In this document: positions 1-5,328 of the stretch, in pieces
How positions within the stretch are numbered: the stretch's first letter is position 1
How the letters are laid out: each line of letters begins with the position of its first letter
NCBI GenBank assembly: GCA_964624645.1
Contig: CAZVAD010000151.1
Span: forward strand, 1-5,328
DNA: 5,328 nt
Direction of reading: 5' to 3'
DNA from: Mariniphaga sp964624645
GTDB lineage: Bacteria > Bacteroidota > Bacteroidia > Bacteroidales > Prolixibacteraceae
Made by a program: the position numbers and the translations under genes
Notes under the pieces: model-generated
The model's database searches: none
Told to the model about the DNA's origin: nothing
Seen by the model: only the letters and a program-made list of their open reading frames with translations

Positions 1-37
1 TTTAAAACCCAATCGAAAAAATTATGAAAAACTTTAA
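1..37 (+). CDS. possible 3' end of an upstream gene (partial)
   Basis: Two plus-strand frames are open from the window edge. One reads LKPNRKNYEKL and stops with TAA at 35-37, overlapping the permease gene by 14 bases. The other reads FKTQSKKL and stops with TGA at 25-27, giving an ATGA overlap with the permease ATG. The third frame begins with a stop. Either reading would make the permease gene translationally coupled to an upstream cistron, which fits its lack of a Shine-Dalgarno sequence. The LKP...KL ending loosely resembles the C-termini of FGGY-family carbohydrate kinases, which would suit this operon, but about a dozen residues cannot establish a family. The stretch may equally be non-coding leader. 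Confidence 0.25.
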   Translation, partial: LKPNRKNYEKL

Positions 38-1277
38 AGACATTTTCTTTGAAAAATCAGGCATTCCCCGGCAGTTGGCCTGGGGTTATCTGGGAATACT
101 CATTTTTATGATGGGTGACGGCATGGAACAAGGCTGGCTCAGTCCTTATCTCATTGAAAGAGGGCTGACCATGCAGCAGTCGGCAACACTGTTTTCAGCC
201 TATGGCATTATCATAGCCATTTCTTCGTGGTTGTCAGGAGTTTTGGCGGAGGGCCTCGGCGTCAAAAAGACCATGTTTGCCGGCCTTATCCTTTATCTTG
301 CCGGAACGCTTGGGTTTGTCGGGTATGCACTGCCCGGGCTGCACAACGGAGCCATGCTCATCACTTATGCGCTGCGCGGATTTGGTTATCCGTTGTTTGC
401 ATACTCCTTCCTGGTCTGGATTACCTATGCCAGCTCCAAAAAATCACTCGGGAGGGCGGTCGGCTGGTTCTGGTTTGTTTTCACCGGCGGACTGGTGGTG
501 CTTGGGGCATTTTATTCCAGTTGGGCAATCACCCGGATCGGCTATATGAATACCCTCTGGAGTGCGGTCGGATGGGTTTTGATAGGCGCTTTTTTCGCGC
601 TGGTGTTTGTTAAGGACAAGTCGGCAGCCGGTATAGAGGGCGGATTAAAAGATAAACTGAATGAATTGCTGAAAGGGCTGACCATTGTGCGGGAAGAACC
701 GAAAGTGCTGCTCGGCGGACTGGTGCGGGTCATAAATACCACCGCACAATTTGCGTTCCCGGTTTTTTTGCCCATTTATATGGCTCAGCATGGCTTTTCA
801 ACCACCGAATGGCTGCAAATCTGGGGCACGATTTTCACCAGCAATATCATTTTCAATCTGATTTTCGGTTTTGTAGGCGATGCCTTTGGCTGGCGCAATA
901 CCGTGATGTGGTTCGGCGGGGTAGGTTGTGGACTTTCAACCCTGCTGCTTTTCTATTCCCCGCAACTGTTTGACCACAGCTACTGGGCCGTGATGATTTC
1001 AGGCGTTATCTGGGGTGCCATGCTGGCCGGCTATGTTCCCCTTTCGGCGCTAGTGCCGTCACTGGTGGATAAAGACAAGGGAGCCGCCATGGCCATTCTC
1101 AATCTTGGCGCCGGGTTACCGGTATTCATCGGGCCTGCGATTGTGGGGATTTTCATCGGAACAATCGGAGACTCCGGCGTAATTTGGGTTCTCGCGATAT
1201 TGTATTTTATCAGCGCACTGCTGACAAAATTCATCACGCTCCCGGATAATGTAAAAACGATAAATCATATTAAGTAA
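24..1277 (+). CDS. MFS transporter, polyol permease family (RbtT/DalT/CsbX-like)
   Basis: This 417-residue integral inner-membrane protein has about twelve hydrophobic segments and a central cytoplasmic loop near residues 196-225. It resembles the polyol permease branch of the major facilitator superfamily (Klebsiella ribitol RbtT and D-arabinitol DalT, Bacillus CsbX). Visible signatures are LAWGYLGILIFM at 18-29, GDGMEQ at 31-36 followed by LSPYL, the RGFGYPLFAYSFLVW block at 118-132, GWFW at 147-150, and GDAFGWRNT in the second-half cytoplasmic loop at 285-293. Length is close to the family norm, so it appears intact. By family it should import a pentitol or similar small polyol by proton symport; the specific substrate is inferred, not seen. 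The ATG at 24 gives the expected short N-terminus before the first membrane span. No clear ribosome binding site precedes it, suggesting coupling to an upstream gene. Tandem stops TAA TAA end it, 23 bases before the dehydrogenase gene. Confidence 0.9.
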   Translation: MKNFKDIFFEKSGIPRQLAWGYLGILIFMMGDGMEQGWLSPYLIERGLTMQQSATLFSAYGIIIAISSWLSGVLAEGLGVKKTMFAGLILYLAGTLGFVGYALPGLHNGAMLITYALRGFGYPLFAYSFLVWITYASSKKSLGRAVGWFWFVFTGGLVVLGAFYSSWAITRIGYMNTLWSAVGWVLIGAFFALVFVKDKSAAGIEGGLKDKLNELLKGLTIVREEPKVLLGGLVRVINTTAQFAFPVFLPIYMAQHGFSTTEWLQIWGTIFTSNIIFNLIFGFVGDAFGWRNTVMWFGGVGCGLSTLLLFYSPQLFDHSYWAVMISGVIWGAMLAGYVPLSALVPSLVDKDKGAAMAILNLGAGLPVFIGPAIVGIFIGTIGDSGVIWVLAILYFISALLTKFITLPDNVKTINHIK

Positions 1278-1300
1278 TAAAAACATTAAAGATAAAGGAC

Positions 1301-2617
1301 ATGAAAAAAAATGTGGAAGAGGCATTAGCTTCGGCCAATGAGACGAAAGCGCTTCAGATTGGCAGCAATATCCTGCACCATTTGCCGGATTTGTTCAGAA
1401 AATCTTTCGGAGATAATAAAGCAATAGTTGTGTGTGATCAAACCACATGGAAAGTAGCGGGCAGCAAAGTAAACGAGGAATTGAACTCCGGAGGCATTCC
1501 GGTGATTGAACCGTTTGTGTTCGACAGCCCGAAACCTTATGCTGAATTTGACAATGTCATAAAACTGGAGGACGCACTGAAAAATAACGATGCCATTCCG
1601 GTGGTTGTCGGTTCGGGAACGCTGAACGATCTGACAAAGCTGGCTGCATTCCGCACAAACAGGGAATATATGTGTGTGGCTTCAGCCGCATCAATGGACG
1701 GATACACTGCTTACGGCGCTTCAATTACCTATCAGGGTTCAAAACAGACTTTTTCATGTCCGGCTCCCCGGGCTGTTTTAGCCGACATTGAAATCATCCG
1801 GAATGCACCGCCCGAGATGACTGCTTCAGGCTATGCTGATTTATATGCCAAAGTTACTGCCGGCGCCGATTGGATACTTGCTGACTCACTGGGTGTTGAG
1901 CCTATTGATGAAAAAGCATGGTCAATAGTTCAGGATGGTTTGAAAGATGCCCTTGCCGACCCGAAAGGGGCAAATGCAGGGAAGGAAAGCGCCATAACGC
2001 CACTGGTCGAAGGGCTGATTCTTGGCGGATTTGCCATGCAATGGTCCAAAACCAGCCGCCCGGCTTCTGGAGCGGAGCATCAGTTCAGCCATTTGTGGAA
2101 TATGGAGCACCACACCTACCAGGGAGAAGCGCCTTCTCACGGATTTCAGGTGGGTGTTGCCACGCTGGCTGTCACAAGACTTTATGAAAAGCTTTTGGAA
2201 TCGCCCGTTGAGCAGCTTGATGTTGAGGCATGCTGCAACAACTGGCCCGAATGGGATAAACTTGAAGAAAGAGCTGTCAGCATGTTCCAAAACACGGATT
2301 TTTTGGAAACCGCATTGAAGCAATCAAAAGATAAATACATTTCACGCGAAGCATTGGCTGTTCTGTTGGAAAAACTGAAAGAAATCTGGCCGGAACTGAA
2401 AGAAAAGCTCAGAAAACAGCTGGTTCCGTCGGAAATATTAAAAGAGAGCCTGATTTCCGTTGGCGCTCCCGTTGAGCCGGAACAAATCGGAATCTCCGCA
2501 GCGCGGATGAAAGATTCTTTCTTCCGCGCATGGCACATCCGCTCCCGGTTCACGGTGCTGGACGTTGCGGTGCGGATGAATCTGCTTGACCAATGGTCAG
2601 ATGAACTGTATGCTTAA
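1301..2617 (+). CDS. egsA: sn-glycerol-1-phosphate dehydrogenase family protein (AraM/EgsA-like)
   Basis: This 438-residue predicted cytoplasmic enzyme belongs to the iron-containing alcohol dehydrogenase/dehydroquinate synthase-like superfamily, glycerol-1-phosphate dehydrogenase branch. Characterised members (archaeal G1PDH, B. subtilis AraM/EgsA) interconvert dihydroxyacetone phosphate and sn-glycerol 1-phosphate with NAD(P)H. The nucleotide-binding segment VVVGSGTLNDLTK is at 101-113 and the family-typical ASAASMDGYTAYGAS at 127-141. The likely metal ligands are D180 (in ASGYADLYAK), H260 (in GAEHQ) and H280 (in PSHGF), so the metal site looks complete. From memory B. subtilis AraM is about 394 residues, so this protein is somewhat longer, probably in the helical C-terminal half. 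AAAGGA lies unusually close to the ATG, but no better in-frame start is visible. The neighbouring permease, GlpT-like antiporter and HAD phosphatase favour polyol-phosphate catabolism over archaeal-type lipid synthesis; no prenyl-glyceryl-phosphate synthase gene is visible. The substrate could be another polyol phosphate. Confidence 0.88.
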   Translation: MKKNVEEALASANETKALQIGSNILHHLPDLFRKSFGDNKAIVVCDQTTWKVAGSKVNEELNSGGIPVIEPFVFDSPKPYAEFDNVIKLEDALKNNDAIPVVVGSGTLNDLTKLAAFRTNREYMCVASAASMDGYTAYGASITYQGSKQTFSCPAPRAVLADIEIIRNAPPEMTASGYADLYAKVTAGADWILADSLGVEPIDEKAWSIVQDGLKDALADPKGANAGKESAITPLVEGLILGGFAMQWSKTSRPASGAEHQFSHLWNMEHHTYQGEAPSHGFQVGVATLAVTRLYEKLLESPVEQLDVEACCNNWPEWDKLEERAVSMFQNTDFLETALKQSKDKYISREALAVLLEKLKEIWPELKEKLRKQLVPSEILKESLISVGAPVEPEQIGISAARMKDSFFRAWHIRSRFTVLDVAVRMNLLDQWSDELYA

Positions 2618-2621
2618 AACA

Positions 2622-2633
2622 TAAGGAGAAAAT
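2622..2633 (+). promoter_or_regulatory. ribosome binding site of the GlpT-like gene
   Basis: AAGGAG at 2623-2628 is a near-perfect Shine-Dalgarno sequence with five bases before the ATG at 2634. It is the only canonical one among the four operon genes and fixes the start of the transporter. Strong binding sites are uncommon in Bacteroidetes, so the antiporter may be translated independently of the preceding gene. Confidence 0.7.
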
Positions 2634-3980
2634 ATGGTAAAGCTTTTTAATTTTTTGAAACCTGCTCCCGTCAGGGAACAGACCATCACCGATCCGGCAG
2701 AGCTGGACACCACCTACCGCTACTGGCGAACCAGAATAATGTACACCACCATGGCCGGTTACATTCTGTTCTATTTTGTCAGAAAAAATATTTCAATTGC
2801 AATGCCTGCCATGGAGGCTGACCTTGGTATCACAAAAGCCGAGTTAGGCCTCTTCCTGACGCTCCACGGCGTTGTTTACGGCATTTCAAAATTTGTTAGC
2901 GGCATTTGGGGAGACCAGTCAAATCCCAGATACTTCATGGCTCTGGGGTTGGGGCTGTCGGCATTGATGAGCCTGTTTTTTGGGCTGAGCAGCGGTGTGA
3001 TTGCCTTTGGAATTTTCTGGCTTTTGAACGGCTGGTTTCAGGGAATGGGGTTTCCGCCCTGTGCAAACAGTCTGACAAACTGGTTTGCCCCGAATGAGCG
3101 GGGAATGAAATTTTCCATCTGGAACACCTCCCACTCCATCGGTGCGGGACTGGTACTTATCCTGAACAGTTATCTCGTGGCCTACAACTGGCGCTACTGT
3201 TTCATTGTTCCGGCTGCCTTGGGATTTGTTGGTGTCGGGTTCATTCTGAACCGGCTGAGGGACAAGCCCGAATCGCTCGGACTGCCCCCCATTGAACAGT
3301 ATAAAGGTGTTGCACCCGAATCAACCCAGGAAGAGAAAAAGGATTTGAATTTCAAACAATTCATACGAAAAAAGGTATTCAGCAACCCGGCAATCTGGTT
3401 TCTTTGCCTGGCAAATTTCTTCTTATATACCATCCGGTACGCCATTCTGGACTGGGGCCCCACATTTCTGACGGAGATGAAGGGTGTGGAGCTTCACCAT
3501 GCAGGCTGGCTGGTTGCAAGCTATGAAGGATTTGGAATTTTCGGAATGCTTTTGAGCGGCTGGATGATGGACAAACTGTTTAAGGGAAGAGGCGGAAGAG
3601 CTGCGTTTATCTATATGTTTTTCTGCACCATCGCCGTATTCCTGTTCTGGAAAATGCCGCAGGAATCCATCCTGTTTTATGGTTTGCTGCTTTCATTGAT
3701 TGGCTTTTTCATTTACGGGCCACAGGCGCTTGTAGGAATCATTGCCGCCAATCTTGCCACCAAACGGGCAGCCGGAACGGCCATCGGGCTAACCGGGATT
3801 TTTGCTTACCTCAGCACGGTGCTTTCCGGTTGGGGACTTGGCGTTATTGTTACACAAAAAGGCTGGGGGTCAGGATTTTTAGTCCTTGTCGTTTGCGGAG
3901 TCATTGCCACTTTGTTTTTCGCATTTACCTGGAATGCCGGCCGTGTGGATGAACTTACAGAAGAAAAAAGAAATGGATAA
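2634..3980 (+). CDS. glpT: GlpT-like organophosphate:phosphate antiporter (MFS, OPA family)
   Basis: This 448-residue inner-membrane transporter, normal length for the family, is recognisably like E. coli GlpT, which imports sn-glycerol 3-phosphate (and fosfomycin) in exchange for inorganic phosphate. Shared stretches include the N-terminal FLKPAP, FVRKN at 48-52, GWFQGMGFPPC at 133-143, SIWNTSHSIGAG at 161-172, LGLPPIEQYK at 215-224, and RYAILDWGPTFL at 268-279. The residues matching GlpT's substrate site are kept: R50 and K51 (R45, K46), H167 (H165), R268 (R269) and D273 (D274). A phosphate-ester substrate is therefore well supported. The organic part is not: glycerol 3-phosphate, its mirror image glycerol 1-phosphate, or another small polyol phosphate are all possible. 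UhpC/UhpT-like hexose-phosphate transport is a less likely alternative given the GlpT-type blocks. The last eight bases overlap the start of the phosphatase gene. Confidence 0.88.
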   Translation: MVKLFNFLKPAPVREQTITDPAELDTTYRYWRTRIMYTTMAGYILFYFVRKNISIAMPAMEADLGITKAELGLFLTLHGVVYGISKFVSGIWGDQSNPRYFMALGLGLSALMSLFFGLSSGVIAFGIFWLLNGWFQGMGFPPCANSLTNWFAPNERGMKFSIWNTSHSIGAGLVLILNSYLVAYNWRYCFIVPAALGFVGVGFILNRLRDKPESLGLPPIEQYKGVAPESTQEEKKDLNFKQFIRKKVFSNPAIWFLCLANFFLYTIRYAILDWGPTFLTEMKGVELHHAGWLVASYEGFGIFGMLLSGWMMDKLFKGRGGRAAFIYMFFCTIAVFLFWKMPQESILFYGLLLSLIGFFIYGPQALVGIIAANLATKRAAGTAIGLTGIFAYLSTVLSGWGLGVIVTQKGWGSGFLVLVVCGVIATLFFAFTWNAGRVDELTEEKRNG

Positions 3981-4800
3981 TACAGATATTGATAGAATTG
4001 AAATAACAGATAAACTTGCAGCACAATTAAAAAAGATAAAAGTGTGTGCGCTGGATATGGATGGAACCATCTACCTGGGCGATACGCTTTTCCCGTTCAC
4101 AAAAGCTTTCCTTCAGGGATTGACGGACGCCGGAAAACGGTATGTCTTTCTGACGAATAATTCCTCCAAAAATGCGAAGGATTATTATTTGAAACTGAAA
4201 GAGATGGGAATTGAAACGGAAAAATCCCAGATTTACACTTCCGGTGACGCTACGATTGAATATCTGAGCAGTTTAAAACCCAATGCGAAAATATACCTCA
4301 TGGGCACTGAAAACCTGAAAGAAGATTTCAGAAATGTAGGTTTTAATCTGACGGACAAAAGTCCTGATTTTGTGGTTTTAGGTTTTGATTTAACCTTTAC
4401 ATACGAAAAGCTCGAAAAAGCATGCACTTTGATCCGGCAGGGCGTTCCGTTCATTGCCACCCATCCCGATTTTAACTGCCCTGTTGAAAATGGAGGGATG
4501 ATACCCGACTGCGGCGCTTTAAGCGCTGCCATAACAGCTGCCACAGGAGTTTCCCCTAAAGTTATCGGGAAACCGCACAAGGAAATGTTGGAAGGAATAC
4601 TGAAGCGGGCAAAAATTGAGAAAGAGGAGATGTGCATTATCGGCGACAGGCTGATTACCGACATAAAAATGGGACAGGATTTTGGTATTCCCAGTATTTT
4701 GGTGCTGACCGGAGAAGCACAACCGGAAGACCTGGAATCTTCCCCTGTCGTTCCCGATTTAATTGTGGAAAGAAATATCGATCTTCTCCCCTACTTGTAA
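3973..4800 (+). CDS. HAD-IIA family phosphatase (NagD/AraL-like)
   Basis: This 275-residue cytoplasmic hydrolase is of normal HAD-IIA length. All four catalytic motifs are present: DMDGT at 28-32 (nucleophile D28, acid/base D30), TNNSS at 61-65, K200 in IGKPHK, and GDRLITDI at 224-231 with metal-binding D225 and D230. The C2-type cap lies between motifs II and III and contains ATHPDFNCP (162-170) and PDCGALSAAI (178-187), typical of the NagD/AraL/glycerol-phosphate phosphatase group. Relatives dephosphorylate small sugar or glycerol phosphates, often promiscuously. B. subtilis AraL is encoded beside AraM, as here. A TTG at 3886 would extend the frame 29 codons into the transporter gene, but those residues look nothing like the family. 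The ATG at 3973 overlaps the transporter stop by eight bases, implying translational coupling, and gives a short leader before motif I. Likely roles are removal of accumulating polyol phosphate or release of glycerol/polyol; the substrate is inferred. Confidence 0.9.
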   Translation: MDNTDIDRIEITDKLAAQLKKIKVCALDMDGTIYLGDTLFPFTKAFLQGLTDAGKRYVFLTNNSSKNAKDYYLKLKEMGIETEKSQIYTSGDATIEYLSSLKPNAKIYLMGTENLKEDFRNVGFNLTDKSPDFVVLGFDLTFTYEKLEKACTLIRQGVPFIATHPDFNCPVENGGMIPDCGALSAAITAATGVSPKVIGKPHKEMLEGILKRAKIEKEEMCIIGDRLITDIKMGQDFGIPSILVLTGEAQPEDLESSPVVPDLIVERNIDLLPYL

Positions 4801-4806
4801 ACAAGA

Positions 4807-4831
4807 TTTTTTAAAGTTCAGCTTTAAAAAA
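4807..4831 (+). other. AT-rich perfect hairpin after the phosphatase gene
   Basis: TTTTTTAAAG (4807-4816) pairs perfectly with CTTTAAAAAA (4822-4831) around the five-base loop TTCAG. The stem starts seven bases after the phosphatase stop and nine bases before the main terminator stem. With only one G-C pair it is weak alone. It could stabilise the operon's 3' end against exonucleases or act as a minor terminator on the opposite strand. The structure is seen; the role is inferred. Confidence 0.5.
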
Positions 4832-4840
4832 GGAAACGAT

Positions 4841-4884
4841 GTCCGAAAAGTGAAATGCCTTTTACTTTTCGGACTTTGTTTTTT
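4841..4884 (+). terminator. strong intrinsic terminator of the operon
   Basis: GTCCGAAAAGT (4841-4851) is exactly complementary to ACTTTTCGGAC (4864-4874). The stem extends inward through GAAA/TTTT (one G-T pair) to a TGCC tetraloop, about 15 pairs in all. It is followed at once by TTTGTTTTTT (4875-4884), the U-run of a rho-independent terminator. It lies 41 bases after the phosphatase stop and marks the end of the transcription unit. Confidence 0.93.
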
Positions 4885-5034
4885 CCGGTATAAAATTTCA
4901 TCTCACCGGGATTGATGTTTTCCTGCAAATTTCACCCAACCGGCTATAGCAGATTTAACTTTTACAATGGCATCTTTGGCAATATCCTAAGAGACAATGC
5001 GTTTAAACACAATGTTAACAAACTGACCAAAAAA
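4885..5034. other. AT-rich intergenic stretch without recognised gene
   Basis: The whole gap between the phosphatase and the small membrane-protein gene is 304 bases. Apart from the two hairpins before it and the promoter after it, this part shows nothing assignable. It holds a weak CCGGT/ACCGG inverted pair (4885-4889 and 4905-4909), the palindromes GTTTAAAC (5001-5008) and GTTAAC (5014-5019) just upstream of the promoter, and a doubtful 53-codon frame from ATG 4915 to TAA 5076. No tRNA-like fold or riboswitch core was seen. Confidence 0.5.
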
Positions 5035-5064
5035 TTTGTCTGGGCCAATTTATTTATACATTTG
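5035..5064 (+). promoter_or_regulatory. Bacteroidetes-type promoter of the small membrane-protein gene
   Basis: TTTG at 5035-5038 and TACATTTG at 5057-5064 match the Bacteroidetes housekeeping promoter (-33 TTTG, -7 TAnnTTTG). The 18-base spacer is about one base shorter than usual. Transcription would start near 5070, leaving a leader of about 35 bases before the ATG at 5105. This is also the best phylum marker in the window. Confidence 0.7.
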
Positions 5065-5104
5065 CAAAATATTTAAAGGTCTTTTTTGACTAAAAAGAAT
5101 TGTT

Positions 5105-5272
5105 ATGGAAACAAAAACAACTCAAAATCAGATTATTATAACCATGTCATCTGATGAGAAAAAACAAAAACTTCCCCTGAATCTGCTGATTTCCCTCGTT
5201 GCGGGCGCCATTGCAGGAATGACCATCATTTTCGGACTTTTCTGGGGCGTAGAGGTTCTTTTCAATCTGTAG
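5105..5272 (+). CDS. small single-span membrane protein, 55 residues, unknown function
   Basis: I do not recognise a family. ATG at 5105 to TAG at 5270-5272 encodes 55 residues: a polar, charged N-terminus (METKTTQNQ at 1-9, then SSDEKKQK at 15-22) followed by one long hydrophobic segment at about 25-53. That segment contains small-residue spacing GAIAG (34-38) and a buried-looking W47-G48-V49-E50, ending only two residues before the C-terminus. Lysines before the span and no basic residue after it predict a cytoplasmic N-terminus. A second in-frame ATG (residue 14) could give a shorter product. Support for a real gene comes from the promoter 40 bases upstream, the A-rich Bacteroidetes-like leader (AAAAAGAATTGTT before the ATG), and the clear polar/hydrophobic organisation. 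It could be a small transporter subunit, a regulator of a membrane enzyme, or a type I toxin-like peptide. It is separate from the upstream operon. Confidence 0.6.
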   Translation: METKTTQNQIIITMSSDEKKQKLPLNLLISLVAGAIAGMTIIFGLFWGVEVLFNL

Positions 5273-5294
5273 CCGCACGGAATCCTGTCCGGCT
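5271..5294 (+). other. hairpin over the stop codon of the small membrane-protein gene
   Basis: AGCCG (5271-5275) pairs with CGGCT (5290-5294). After one C-C mismatch the stem continues with ACGG against CTGT (one G-T pair) to an AATC loop. No T-run follows, so it is not a typical intrinsic terminator. It may be an mRNA 3'-end or readthrough structure, or chance. Confidence 0.3.
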
Positions 5295-5328
5295 GACTTC
5301 TCCAAACCATCAGACACACCAGTTCCCC

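Noticed and set aside
227..613. 128-codon plus-strand frame inside the permease gene
   Set aside because: It is rich in C, R and G residues with no domain, and is fully covered by a convincing membrane transporter frame.
1922..2323. 133-codon minus-strand open frame within the dehydrogenase gene
   Set aside because: It is antisense to a gene with clear family motifs throughout; the translation shows no recognisable domain and no promoter or binding site supports it.
3886..3972. 29-codon upstream extension of the phosphatase from a TTG start
   Set aside because: It lies wholly inside the antiporter gene, has no HAD-like sequence, and the ATG at 3973 gives normal family length with a typical stop/start overlap.
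4272..4284. Repeat of the 13-base string TTTAAAACCCAAT found at positions 1-13
   Set aside because: In the phosphatase it is ordinary coding sequence (LKPN). Similarity ends after 13 bases, so it is taken as chance rather than a repeat or attachment site.
4233..4664. 143-codon minus-strand open frame within the phosphatase gene
   Set aside because: It is antisense to the catalytic motifs of a well-supported HAD enzyme. Its serine/phenylalanine-rich composition is what reverse-strand reading of a coding gene gives.
5001..5019. GTTTAAAC and GTTAAC palindromes as a regulator-binding operator
   Set aside because: The two short AT palindromes are common by chance in such sequence; they show no matched half-sites at a regular spacing. 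Their position upstream of the promoter is the only hint.
5128..5319. 63-codon minus-strand frame at the window's right end
   Set aside because: It is antisense to the small membrane-protein gene, has no promoter or binding site, and its translation shows no family features.

Overview
The window looks like part of a Bacteroidota (Bacteroidetes) chromosome. The clearest sign is the promoter of the last small gene, which fits the phylum's unusual consensus (TTTG, then TAnnTTTG) and not TTGACA/TATAAT. Several starts follow A-rich leaders with little or no Shine-Dalgarno sequence, which also fits. Base composition is mid-range, with AT-rich intergenic DNA. No ribosomal or tRNA gene, insertion sequence, CRISPR array or phage gene was seen.

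Positions 24-4800 hold four tightly packed plus-strand genes, almost certainly one operon. They encode a polyol-permease-type major facilitator transporter (24-1277), an AraM/EgsA-family glycerol-1-phosphate dehydrogenase homologue (1301-2617), a GlpT-like organophosphate:phosphate antiporter (2634-3980) and a HAD-IIA phosphatase of the NagD/AraL type (3973-4800). Gaps are 23, 16 and -8 bases, with no promoter or terminator between genes. The operon probably starts upstream of the window, because a coding frame appears to run into the first gene's start. It ends at a strong intrinsic terminator (4841-4884) preceded by a second, all-AT-stem hairpin.

Together the genes suggest uptake and processing of a small polyol and of a glycerol-phosphate-like ester. 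The first transporter would bring in a free polyol and the GlpT-like protein a phosphorylated one in exchange for phosphate. The dehydrogenase would oxidise the polyol phosphate to a ketose phosphate (DHAP if the substrate is glycerol 1-phosphate), and the phosphatase would remove phosphate from excess or dead-end esters. An AraL-type phosphatase beside an AraM-type dehydrogenase also occurs in the Bacillus subtilis arabinose operon. The actual substrate cannot be read from the sequence.

After the terminator lies an AT-rich intergenic stretch with no recognised gene. It is followed by a Bacteroidetes-type promoter and a 55-residue single-span membrane protein (5105-5272) of unknown function. 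The last 56 bases hold only a small hairpin over that gene's stop codon.
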